From: an uncultured Clostridia bacterium
Lineage (GTDB): Bacteria; Bacillota; Clostridia; Christensenellales; UBA1242
NCBI GenBank assembly: GCA_947631875.1
Contig: CANRMV010000003.1
Span: 1-23,346, forward strand
DNA length: 23,346 nucleotides
Direction: 5' to 3'
Each line of letters begins with the position of its first letter. Within the stretch, counting starts at the first letter, position 1. The notes beneath the pieces are model-generated. The model made no database searches and was not told where the DNA came from. It saw only the letters and a program-made list of their open reading frames with translations. This document shows positions 15,719-22,414 of this stretch, one piece after another. A program made the position numbers and the translations under genes.

Positions 15719-16654
15719 AAGGCCTTCATCTTTTGAAGGTTGCAATTTTTGCGTGTATATGTTTGATGCTTTTTGAAGGTTTTCGCTTTCAAAAAATGGC
15801 GTGCTTGTAAAGTTTTTTTCTGCGCCTGGCAACTCTTCCAAAAGCAGTTGCATAGGGTCTTGCCCCAAACTTTCAACGGAGGCTGCCCAAGTGGAATAAA
15901 CTGTTCCTTTTCCGCCAGAAGTGTAGGCAGGAATGAAATAATATTCATCGCCGTTTTCCTCATAGCCCAAATACGCATCACCAACAAAGGAAACTTCTTG
16001 CCCAAGCGTATCTTTAACTTCTTTTCCCGCTTCACTCATTTTTTGGCAGTTGTCAAGTGCGCATTCATAGCCCAAGTAATGAATGAAGTCTGAAAAGTAG
16101 TCCACAGAAAGCCCAGCCGAACTTTCAAAGTCTGTGCCACCCAAATAGTTTAACGCAAAAATGTCGTCAGAACTTTTAAAAAGAATGGAAATGTAATATT
16201 TGTCATATTCATTGTTTTCATTGCACAAGTTGTAAGGAAGCAAGGAAAAGGAAATAACTTCACTCACTTCGTCAATGTTGTAAGCACTTCTTGAATTGGC
16301 ATCTTTAATAATGAAATTGTAAAATGTTTCACACATGACCGTTTTTTGATTTTCATCTATGTTATCAACATCAATTTGTCCGTTATCGTCAAAAGTGACA
16401 TCGTTTCCGTTTGGGTCAATAACTTCTTCGGCAGTGTGAGGGTCTTTTGTTTGTGGCTGGTTGTTGTAGATATATTCTGCAATTTTGCTATAACTCACAA
16501 AAGCCAAAGTGCCCATTGTCAATGTTAAAGCAGTTATTTTAAGTCCCAAATGACGCTTTGGGGGCTTATGCACCAATAAATTTTTGAGAAGTTTTTTTCT
16601 TTTCTTCTCAGCATATTTGTTTGTTGGCAAAAATTCATTATTTGTTTTTTTCAT
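15710..16654 (-). CDS. Uncharacterised single-pass (type II) membrane protein
   Basis: This 314-residue protein matches no family I recognise. The first 36 residues are strongly basic (EKKRKKLLKNLL, KPPKRH) and probably cytoplasmic. One hydrophobic segment lies at about 38-56. A low-complexity acidic stretch follows at about 70-105 with DPNGNDVTFDDNGQIDVDN, then a mixed, probably folded extracellular domain that includes LGYEENGDEYYFIPAY and a final polar tail ending in EGLEK. It lies 43 bases after the polymerase gene with no terminator between, so it may share that transcript. It also has its own good promoter, whose -10 ends six bases before the ATG, implying leaderless translation; no SD is present. 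It may be an accessory envelope or polysaccharide factor by context, which is a weak inference. Confidence 0.8.
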   Translation of the reverse strand: MKKTNNEFLPTNKYAEKKRKKLLKNLLVHKPPKRHLGLKITALTLTMGTLAFVSYSKIAEYIYNNQPQTKDPHTAEEVIDPNGNDVTFDDNGQIDVDNIDENQKTVMCETFYNFIIKDANSRSAYNIDEVSEVISFSLLPYNLCNENNEYDKYYISILFKSSDDIFALNYLGGTDFESSAGLSVDYFSDFIHYLGYECALDNCQKMSEAGKEVKDTLGQEVSFVGDAYLGYEENGDEYYFIPAYTSGGKGTVYSTWAASVESLGQDPMQLLLEELPGAEKNFTSTPFFESENLQKASNIYTQKLQPSKDEGLEK

Positions 16655-16660
16655 ACTTAT

Positions 16661-16689
16661 AATTTACCATTTTTGCAGACGCTTGTCAA
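16661..16689 (-). promoter_or_regulatory. Promoter of the type II membrane protein gene, predicted leaderless start
   Basis: Read on the minus strand, consensus TTGACA (16689-16684) and TAAATT (16666-16661) are separated by 17 bases. Only six bases then remain before ATG at 16654, so transcription should begin at or next to the start codon. The same spacing is seen at the XRE gene. Confidence 0.6.
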
Positions 16690-16697
16690 TAGGCTTT

Positions 16698-18029
16698 TTA
16701 AAATTTGCTTATGTAAAAGAGCAAATCTTCCCCCATAAATATTGTTGCAAGCACAATAATTGGAATTATTATTGCTTTTGAAATTTTTGTGTCCTCACTT
16801 TTTGCAAGGTTTCTAAACAAAAGCACAAGCGGAACAATAAACAAAACCGCACCAACAATTCCAAGTTGGTCAATCATGGAGATGTAGGCATTGTGTGCGC
16901 TGAAAGGCAATTTTGGCACAGCATTTGCGCCGAGTCCACGCCCAAAGAATATGCAAATTGGATGTGCTCCCCAATAGGAAAAAGTTTCTTGCCACAAGTG
17001 CCAACGTGAAGTTGTAAATTTGTTCATAATTTCATCAAAAGTTCCCGAAAAATCACCAAATCTTGCAATAATAGATTTCAAAAATTCTGGCTTAACAAAA
17101 TATATTGCAACAATCGCTGCCGCCAAAATGCCAAGAAATATTGATGCCACAAGCAGTGTTCTTTTCCAATTCACAAAAAGCATTCCAACAAACAATCCAA
17201 TCAAAATAATGCCCAAAGTTATGAAATATAGTTTTGAAAATGTGAAAACGCCAGCAAGTGCAACGCCGACAAACAAAATTCCGTCAACAACACGTTTTTC
17301 CTTAATTATTTGATAAGCCAAAATTCCGAGCACAATTTCGCACAGCATAGCCAGCACATTTGTGTTGGTTGTTAGGGCTTGAAAGCGATACAATCCATTT
17401 GCAGTTGGCAAGTCTATTATGCTTTGCAAATAAGGTGACACAAACACAAGTGCGCCAAAGAGGCAAGAAAGCAAAATGGAGCAAGCAACAAGCCTCAAAT
17501 TGAGGGCAAATCTAAAAACTTTCCACCTTTTTCCCATAGCGAACAGTGCCAAATAAAGCACCAAAATAATGGCAAGTTTAAGAAGCAAATTCATGTCATA
17601 AGGGCCGATAGGCAAAAGTGCATAAATCAAAAACAGCAACGCAAAAATTGCCACTGTCCAATCAAATTTCCCTTTGTCTTTTATAAAATAAATCAAATAA
17701 AATTTAATTGCATAAATTCCAATCGCACAAAAGTAAATTATCAAACTCAAAAATGGATAAATCAAGGAAAAAGGCAGGCAAAACAGCAAAAAGGAAAGCC
17801 CGTTTTCCAAATTATCAAAAAGAGAAATTAAAGCAAGAAAAATAAATGCAGGGTAGGAAACCCACGAAGCAAAGCAATTTCCAAGAAACAGAGCCAGCAA
17901 GAATATTAGATTGAAAACAAGTCTTTTTTGCAAAAAAAATGCAATAAATTTGTTGTTTTTTATTTTTTGAAGCGAAAATTTGCCAGCACGTTTGTCTATG
18001 TCACTTTTTATAATATCCAATTCTTTCAT
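16698..18029 (-). CDS. Wzy / O-antigen-ligase-like polysaccharide polymerase
   Basis: This 443-residue membrane protein has about eleven helices from residue 38 to the end. Features of the O-antigen ligase / Wzy_C superfamily are RFQALTTNTNVLA before a helix, a large outer loop at about 318-385 containing TTSRWHLWQE (R342) and GRGLG (363-367), and SAHNAYISMIDQLGIVG with H379 followed by the closing helices. In characterised WaaL and Wzy enzymes, arginines and a histidine in this loop take part in transferring or polymerising undecaprenyl-linked glycan. In a low-GC Gram-positive the product would be a capsule, exopolysaccharide or wall glycan. The start is ATG 18029 with GGTGA as SD. No glycosyltransferases lie nearby, so it is an isolated polymerase with an unknown partner below it. 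Confidence 0.85.
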   Translation of the reverse strand: MKELDIIKSDIDKRAGKFSLQKIKNNKFIAFFLQKRLVFNLIFLLALFLGNCFASWVSYPAFIFLALISLFDNLENGLSFLLFCLPFSLIYPFLSLIIYFCAIGIYAIKFYLIYFIKDKGKFDWTVAIFALLFLIYALLPIGPYDMNLLLKLAIILVLYLALFAMGKRWKVFRFALNLRLVACSILLSCLFGALVFVSPYLQSIIDLPTANGLYRFQALTTNTNVLAMLCEIVLGILAYQIIKEKRVVDGILFVGVALAGVFTFSKLYFITLGIILIGLFVGMLFVNWKRTLLVASIFLGILAAAIVAIYFVKPEFLKSIIARFGDFSGTFDEIMNKFTTSRWHLWQETFSYWGAHPICIFFGRGLGANAVPKLPFSAHNAYISMIDQLGIVGAVLFIVPLVLLFRNLAKSEDTKISKAIIIPIIVLATIFMGEDLLFYISKF

Positions 18030-18045
18030 ATGTTCACCAATATTT

Positions 18046-18074
18046 ATTATACATGCAAAGCGTCATTCGGTCAA
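18046..18074 (-). promoter_or_regulatory. Promoter of the polymerase gene
   Basis: Read on the minus strand, TTGACC (18074-18069) and a perfect TATAAT (18051-18046) are 17 bases apart. The leader is only about ten bases and contains GGTGA, five bases before ATG 18029. It faces away from the promoter at 18120, forming a divergent pair. Confidence 0.75.
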
Positions 18075-18119
18075 CTATTTGCAAAAATCTTTTAAAAAGT
18101 CGGCAAATTCAACATTTGG

Positions 18120-18149
18120 TTGACAAAACAAAAACAAATTGTTTATATT
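18120..18149 (+). promoter_or_regulatory. Promoter of the fused ABC exporter operon
   Basis: TTGACA (18120-18125) is followed after 17 or 18 bases by TTATAT or TATATT (18143-18149), with transcript start near 18155. A 13-base palindrome, AAACAA-A-TTGTTT (18132-18144), fills the spacer and touches the -10, so it may be an operator. The leader of about 80 bases carries an SD-like AAAAAGGAG (18151-18159) with no usable start codon after it. Confidence 0.6.
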
Positions 18150-18233
18150 AAAAAAGGAGATGTAAACAAATAACGCTTAAAATTTGAAGATGTTGAAAAA
18201 AATAAACATTTTGCAAAGAAAGCAAATAAATGA

Positions 18234-19895
18234 TTGAAAATGGAAACAAAAGCGGGGATTTTTAAGAGTTTAAAATTGTTGTGGAAATTTATGGGAACAA
18301 AAGAGCGAATAATTTTTGTTTGCTTTTTTGCTTTTTCGTGGGTTTCGGCACTTGCGTGGATGTTTTTCAATATTGTTCCTCCGCTTGTGCTGGCAAGCCT
18401 TGCTGGCGAGCCTGTCAAGTTTTTGTTCTTTGATTTGTCTGGCCTTTCCACTCTGGCACTAACAGGTGTTTTGCTTGGCACAAATTTTGGCTTGTGGATT
18501 TTTGGAATGATACATTATTATGTTATTGACATTTTTGCAAGACGGATGATTTGCGTTGTGAACGTTAAAGCACAGGATTTGCTACTTGAAAAAAGGAAAA
18601 ATTTGGATTATGGCATGACTTTGGGCGAAGTGAGTTACATTGTCCAAAATGCAACAGAATGTGTTTATAATCTTATAGAGCCATTTTGCTGGAACGTTGT
18701 CATCAACATGCTTGCAATATTGATAAACCTTGTCGTTCTGTTTTCTTTGGATTGGACAGTTGGCTTGCTTGGAATTGGCATGATTTTAGGAATTCTCTTA
18801 ATTGTGTTAGTGCGACTAAAAATTCAAAATCCTATTGTTGAAAGAATTGAAGAAACAAGCGCAAAAGTTAATAATCAAATTTTAACAACTGCCCAAAATC
18901 TTCCGCTTATAACAATGTTGAAATCCAATTTGGAAGAAACAAAACAACTTAATTTTTTAAACAAAATTTTTTACAAATATCACAAAAAGAGAGCAAAAGT
19001 TGGTTTTTGGTATTGGATTGCAATTATTGGATTTGAATATTTGTCAATAGGACTTGCGGTTTGGCTGTTTATTTCAAGAAATGGAAACGCACAGGCAGTA
19101 GCTTCAATTTCCATGATTTTCACCATTTTTGCAGACGTTCAAGCGACTATTGAAAATTGGGGTTGGCAGATTGGAGATATACAATCTTCGGCAATAAAAC
19201 TTTGCAATCTTGAAAAACTTAATCCCACAAAAGAAAGGCTTAAACAAGCAAAAGCATACAAAAATAGCCTAGTTCAAGATGAGCACATCACAAAAATTGA
19301 AGTGCTGGATATGCAAGTTAAACTTGGCAAATTTAAAAATACTTATCACGGCTGCTTTGAAAGCGGAAAGGCTTATTTGCTGACAGGCCAAAGTGGCTCT
19401 GGGAAAACAACCTTTATAAACGCATTATGTGGGCTTAAAGAAATAAAAACAGGACAAATTGTTGTGAATGATAAATATGCGCTCCCTTCGCTTGCTGACC
19501 ACACCGATAAAATTTCATATATGTTCCAAGACTCAATTTTGTTTGACAGAAGTATTGAGAAAAACTTGTGTTATCCAAATGAGAAGATAAACAGCGAAGG
19601 CAAAAGGCTTGTGAAGGAGTTTGATTTGCAAAAGCTTATGAAGAGAGAAGAATCTGGCAAAGATGTGCGCACAAAGCTTTCTGGCGGCGAGAAAAAAAGA
19701 ATAGATTTTATCCGTGCGCTGTCGCGTGAAGCAGATGTGTATTTGTTTGACGAGCCTACAAATGAACTTGACGAGAAAAATGTGCAAAAAGTGCTTGAAG
19801 AACTTGCGAACTTGAAAAAACAAAACAAAATAGTGATAACAATTTCACATGATAAACGCATAGAAGCTGTTGTTAACGAAGTTATAAATATTTAG
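18234..19895 (+). CDS. ABC exporter, fused membrane and ATPase domains (half-transporter)
   Basis: This 553-residue protein has the layout of homodimeric or heterodimeric type IV exporters. Six helices lie at about 25-55, 72-98, 147-172, 174-194, 256-282 and 288-303, followed by an ATPase from about 350. Walker A is GQSGSGKTT at 385-393, the Q-loop is FQDS at 431-434, the signature is LSGGE at 482-486, Walker B is VYLFDEPT at 502-509 and the switch histidine is H539. The ATPase is compact, lacking some inserts of MsbA-like proteins. The start is uncertain: TTG 18234 or ATG 18240, both with poor SDs, and a stop sits directly upstream. It leads a dense plus-strand unit with acetyltransferase and hydrolase genes. 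It may export a drug, peptide or lipid. Confidence 0.9.
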   Translation: MKMETKAGIFKSLKLLWKFMGTKERIIFVCFFAFSWVSALAWMFFNIVPPLVLASLAGEPVKFLFFDLSGLSTLALTGVLLGTNFGLWIFGMIHYYVIDIFARRMICVVNVKAQDLLLEKRKNLDYGMTLGEVSYIVQNATECVYNLIEPFCWNVVINMLAILINLVVLFSLDWTVGLLGIGMILGILLIVLVRLKIQNPIVERIEETSAKVNNQILTTAQNLPLITMLKSNLEETKQLNFLNKIFYKYHKKRAKVGFWYWIAIIGFEYLSIGLAVWLFISRNGNAQAVASISMIFTIFADVQATIENWGWQIGDIQSSAIKLCNLEKLNPTKERLKQAKAYKNSLVQDEHITKIEVLDMQVKLGKFKNTYHGCFESGKAYLLTGQSGSGKTTFINALCGLKEIKTGQIVVNDKYALPSLADHTDKISYMFQDSILFDRSIEKNLCYPNEKINSEGKRLVKEFDLQKLMKREESGKDVRTKLSGGEKKRIDFIRALSREADVYLFDEPTNELDEKNVQKVLEELANLKKQNKIVITISHDKRIEAVVNEVINI

Positions 19896-19918
19896 TTGCA
19901 TTTAATGGGAGAAAAGTA

Positions 19919-20374
19919 ATGTTTAAAATTGGAAAGCTAGAAGAGAAGTTTTTGTTGCAAGTGCCAGACCTTATCAAGCAATATCATGACGATTATCATG
20001 GCGAGTTTGGCACATTGGAAACAAATGTGGAAGGAATGATTAAACAATATGCGCGCCTCAAAGATGACAGTCATTATCTTTTTGTGCAGGCTGTCGAAAA
20101 TGAAAAACTTATAGGTTTTGCCGAAGTTTGTGTGAACGAAGATTTGGTTGAGCAGCAAAAGCCAATTCTGATGATTTGGGATTTGCGTGTGGACAAAAGT
20201 TTTCGTGGGCAAGGCATAGGAACTGCAATTATGGACTACATCGAACAATATGGCAAAAGAATTGATGCAAGTTTAGTTTTTTTGGGTTGTGATAATGAAA
20301 ACTTAAAAGCGAGAGAATTTTATAGGCATCTAAAATATGGCGAAGACTTTGCATTTTACAAATATTTGGATTGA
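19919..20374 (+). CDS. GNAT family N-acetyltransferase
   Basis: This 151-residue protein has normal GNAT length. The acetyl-CoA pyrophosphate-binding motif is RGQGIGTA at 96-103, preceded by the beta-4 strand LMIWDLRVDKSF (84-95) and followed by VFLGCDNENLKAREFYRHLKY, the usual beta-5 / alpha-4 segment with a conserved FY. It transfers acetyl from acetyl-CoA to an amine, but the sequence does not fix the substrate. GGGAGA lies upstream of ATG 19919, and the gene starts 23 bases after the exporter stop, so the two are probably cotranscribed. Acetyltransferase-plus-exporter pairs often occur in self-protection or detoxification, which is a contextual inference. Confidence 0.88.
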   Translation: MFKIGKLEEKFLLQVPDLIKQYHDDYHGEFGTLETNVEGMIKQYARLKDDSHYLFVQAVENEKLIGFAEVCVNEDLVEQQKPILMIWDLRVDKSFRGQGIGTAIMDYIEQYGKRIDASLVFLGCDNENLKAREFYRHLKYGEDFAFYKYLD

Positions 20375-20388
20375 AACAAGGAGGATAT

Positions 20389-20970
20389 ATGAACATAGGA
20401 TTGGATATAGATAATGTTATTACATGTTTTGACTGCACAGTTTTGCAAGCATTTTTGCAAGAAGATAAAAACAAACGTGGCAAAGGGATTGTAAATAAAA
20501 TAGAGGGACATTTTACAAAAATGTTTGATTGGTCACAGGAGGAGATTGATGAATTTTTTGCAGCCAACATGGAAAATCTTGCCAAAATTTTAAGGGTTAG
20601 GAAAAACTGCAAAAAATACATGGACAAGCTGCTTGAAGATGGGCATAAACTTTATTTGATTTCGAATAGAGCCTATCCGCATTACAACAATCCAGAAAAA
20701 ACAACCGTTGATTGGCTTAAAAAGCATAACATCAATTACACAAAACTTGTTCTGTCGGAAAGTCCAGATAAAACAAAAGAGTGCAAAACCTACAAAATTG
20801 ACATTATGGTTGATGACAGAGTTACTCAATGCAAAAAGATGATACAGGGTGGCATAAATTGCATTTTGATGATGACAAATTTCAATAAAAACAGAATGGA
20901 AGGCCTGCCATATGCTACAAGTTGGAAAAATTTGTATGAGGAGATTAAAGAGTGGAAAAAAGACATGTAA
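20389..20970 (+). CDS. HAD-family 5'(3')-deoxyribonucleotidase-like hydrolase
   Basis: This 193-residue protein starts at ATG 20389, four bases after AAGGAGG (20378-20384). A longer frame from TTG 20371 would translate the SD itself and is rejected. HAD motifs are visible: motif I LDIDN at 5-9 with nucleophile D6 and D8, motif II LISNR at 90-94, a motif III lysine in the DKTKECK stretch (127-133) and motif IV MVDD at 140-143. The layout resembles NT5C-type nucleotidases such as Bacillus YqfW/YorS, which remove phosphate from nucleoside monophosphates. The next gene is a nucleoside hydrolase and overlaps it, so the two could act in order: NMP to nucleoside to free base. Cytosolic, with no signal peptide. 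Confidence 0.82.
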   Translation: MNIGLDIDNVITCFDCTVLQAFLQEDKNKRGKGIVNKIEGHFTKMFDWSQEEIDEFFAANMENLAKILRVRKNCKKYMDKLLEDGHKLYLISNRAYPHYNNPEKTTVDWLKKHNINYTKLVLSESPDKTKECKTYKIDIMVDDRVTQCKKMIQGGINCILMMTNFNKNRMEGLPYATSWKNLYEEIKEWKKDM

Positions 20971-21842
20971 TTTTGGATACTGACATTTCAAATGAGATTG
21001 ACGATCAATTTGCACTTGCTTATCTTATCAAATCTTTAAAAGGAATAAGTTTAGATGCAATAACCATTGCTCCATTTGAAAGCACACGGTTTGTAAAAAC
21101 AAAAACGATAACAGACAGCACGGAACTGTCATACAGCACCGCTTGCAAAGTTCTGGAAATGCTGAATGTGCCCAAGTTTAAGAAAATCATTTACAAAGGT
21201 GCTTCACACTATTTTCATGAAAGCAAAGAACTTAATCCGGCGGCGCAAAAAATTATTGAAACTGCACGCAAAAACGAGCACACAACAATAGTTGCCATTG
21301 GCGCTATAACAAATGTTGCCGTTGCGATTTCTTCTGCGCCAGATATAACAAAAAAAGTTGATGTAATTTGGCTTGGAGGGCACAGTTTTTTGTCAAAAGT
21401 CAACAACGAATTTAATTTTAGACAGGATGTTGAGGCGGTGCGAACAGCGTTTAATTCAAAAACACAACTTGTTGTTATCCCATGCAAAAATGTGGCGGCT
21501 GGGCTTTCAACGACAATTTTTGAGTTGGAGCATTACATAGGCAATCTTGGGGAAATTGGTGCATATCTTTGCAAAATTTTTAAAGATATGGAAGCCAAAA
21601 TCGCAAAGACTAAAAGAGATTTTATTGGAAGCAGCAAAACATTGTGGGATTTAAGTGCTGTTGCATATTTGCTCAATAAAAATTGGTTTTCCGTGCAAGA
21701 GATAAGTTGCCCAAAAATTGAAAACGACACAACTTACACCATGACAAAAAATAAGCATAAAATCACTTTTGTCAACGATTTGGACAGGCAAAAAATTTTT
21801 CAAGATTTCTTTATTAAAATGGGATATAAATATGAAAAGTAA
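20952..21842 (+). CDS. Inosine-uridine preferring nucleoside hydrolase family protein
   Basis: This 296-residue protein begins with GTG 20952, after GAGGAG and inside the last 19 bases of the nucleotidase gene, a sign of coupled translation. The calcium-site motif is DTDISNEIDDQFAL at 9-22 (family consensus DTDxGxDD), followed by AIGAITN (115-121), WLGGH (140-144), NEFNFRQD (152-159) and LWDLSAVAYL (231-240). These enzymes cleave N-glycosidic bonds of nucleosides to ribose and base. In classical members the last motif contains the catalytic His-Asp pair. Here tryptophan W232 replaces the histidine before D233, so base activation must differ, or the substrate may not be inosine or uridine. It forms an apparent two-step module with the preceding nucleotidase. 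Confidence 0.88.
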   Translation: MEKRHVILDTDISNEIDDQFALAYLIKSLKGISLDAITIAPFESTRFVKTKTITDSTELSYSTACKVLEMLNVPKFKKIIYKGASHYFHESKELNPAAQKIIETARKNEHTTIVAIGAITNVAVAISSAPDITKKVDVIWLGGHSFLSKVNNEFNFRQDVEAVRTAFNSKTQLVVIPCKNVAAGLSTTIFELEHYIGNLGEIGAYLCKIFKDMEAKIAKTKRDFIGSSKTLWDLSAVAYLLNKNWFSVQEISCPKIENDTTYTMTKNKHKITFVNDLDRQKIFQDFFIKMGYKYEK

Positions 21843-22377
21843 ATTTTTTAAACATTTGGCTATGGTCACCAAACACAGATTTAAAGTTTTTGTTCTTTGC
21901 ACGAAGTGCGGACTTTTTTGGCGTGGGCTTGTGCACGATTTGTCAAAATACAGCCCAACCGAATTTTTTGAAAGTGTAAAATATTACACGGGCAAGTACT
22001 CGCCAATAGCGGAGTGCCGAAACCAAACGGGTTATTCAAAGGCGTGGCTGCATCACAAAGGCAGAAACAAACACCATGTTGAATATTGGTATGACCGTGA
22101 AAATAAAGAGCAAATGAACATACCTTACAAATATGCCGTAGAATGTGTTTGTGACAAAATTGCGGCAACAAAATGCTATAAAGGAAAAGATTATAAGCCC
22201 GAAATGGTGCTAAAACATTGGCAAAAATATGGCCATCTTGCACCAACAAATGACAACATGAAAAACTTTTTTACAACCGTATTTTCAGACCTTGCCCAGC
22301 ATGGAGAAAAATATGTTTTAAACAAACGATATTTAAAAGCAAAATACAATTTGATTGTTCTTAATTCGGAAAAATAA
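21832..22377 (+). CDS. DUF5662-like protein with His-rich putative metal site
   Basis: This 181-residue protein starts at ATG 21832, overlapping the nucleoside hydrolase by 11 bases. A longer frame from 21769 lacks an SD and would overlap far more. Landmarks are GLFWRGLVHDLSKYSPTEF (27-45) with H35-D36, then WLHHKGRNKHHVEYW (72-86) with four histidines, and a helical C-terminal half. The HDLSK and HH-KxRNxHH pattern matches the DUF5662 family as I remember it. It suggests an HD-like metal-binding helical fold, but no activity is established to my knowledge. There is no signal peptide. Translational coupling places it with the nucleotide and nucleoside genes, so a phosphohydrolase role is possible but speculative. 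Confidence 0.75.
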   Translation: MKSKFFKHLAMVTKHRFKVFVLCTKCGLFWRGLVHDLSKYSPTEFFESVKYYTGKYSPIAECRNQTGYSKAWLHHKGRNKHHVEYWYDRENKEQMNIPYKYAVECVCDKIAATKCYKGKDYKPEMVLKHWQKYGHLAPTNDNMKNFFTTVFSDLAQHGEKYVLNKRYLKAKYNLIVLNSEK

Positions 22378-22386
22378 ACATGTTGA

Positions 22387-22402
22387 ATTACACAAATGTA
22401 AT
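22387..22402 (+). promoter_or_regulatory. Small inverted repeat before the C45 hydrolase gene
   Basis: ATTACA-CAAA-TGTAAT is a perfect 6-bp inverted repeat in the 37-base gap between the DUF5662-like gene and the next SD, AAGGAGG (22404-22410). It lacks a T tract, so it is not a good terminator. It could be a protein site or a weak hairpin that adjusts translation. No clear promoter is seen here. Confidence 0.3.
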
Positions 22403-22414
22403 TAAGGAGGACTT

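Noticed and set aside
18070..18124. Inverted GTCAAC/GTTGAC pair as a possible operator
   Set aside because: It is formed by the two divergent -35 boxes (TTGACC and TTGACA), which are inverted by definition.
18190..18237. A 15-residue small protein upstream of the exporter
   Set aside because: The SD is only GAAG, the sequence is low-complexity and A-rich, and nothing supports expression; kept only as part of a leader finding.
20371..20388. TTG start for the nucleotidase at 20371
   Set aside because: It would translate through the AAGGAGG that serves ATG 20389, and motif I is correctly N-terminal only from 20389.
21769..21831. Longer DUF5662-like protein starting at 21769
   Set aside because: No SD; the overlap with the nucleoside hydrolase would be 74 bases, while ATG 21832 gives a short coupled overlap.
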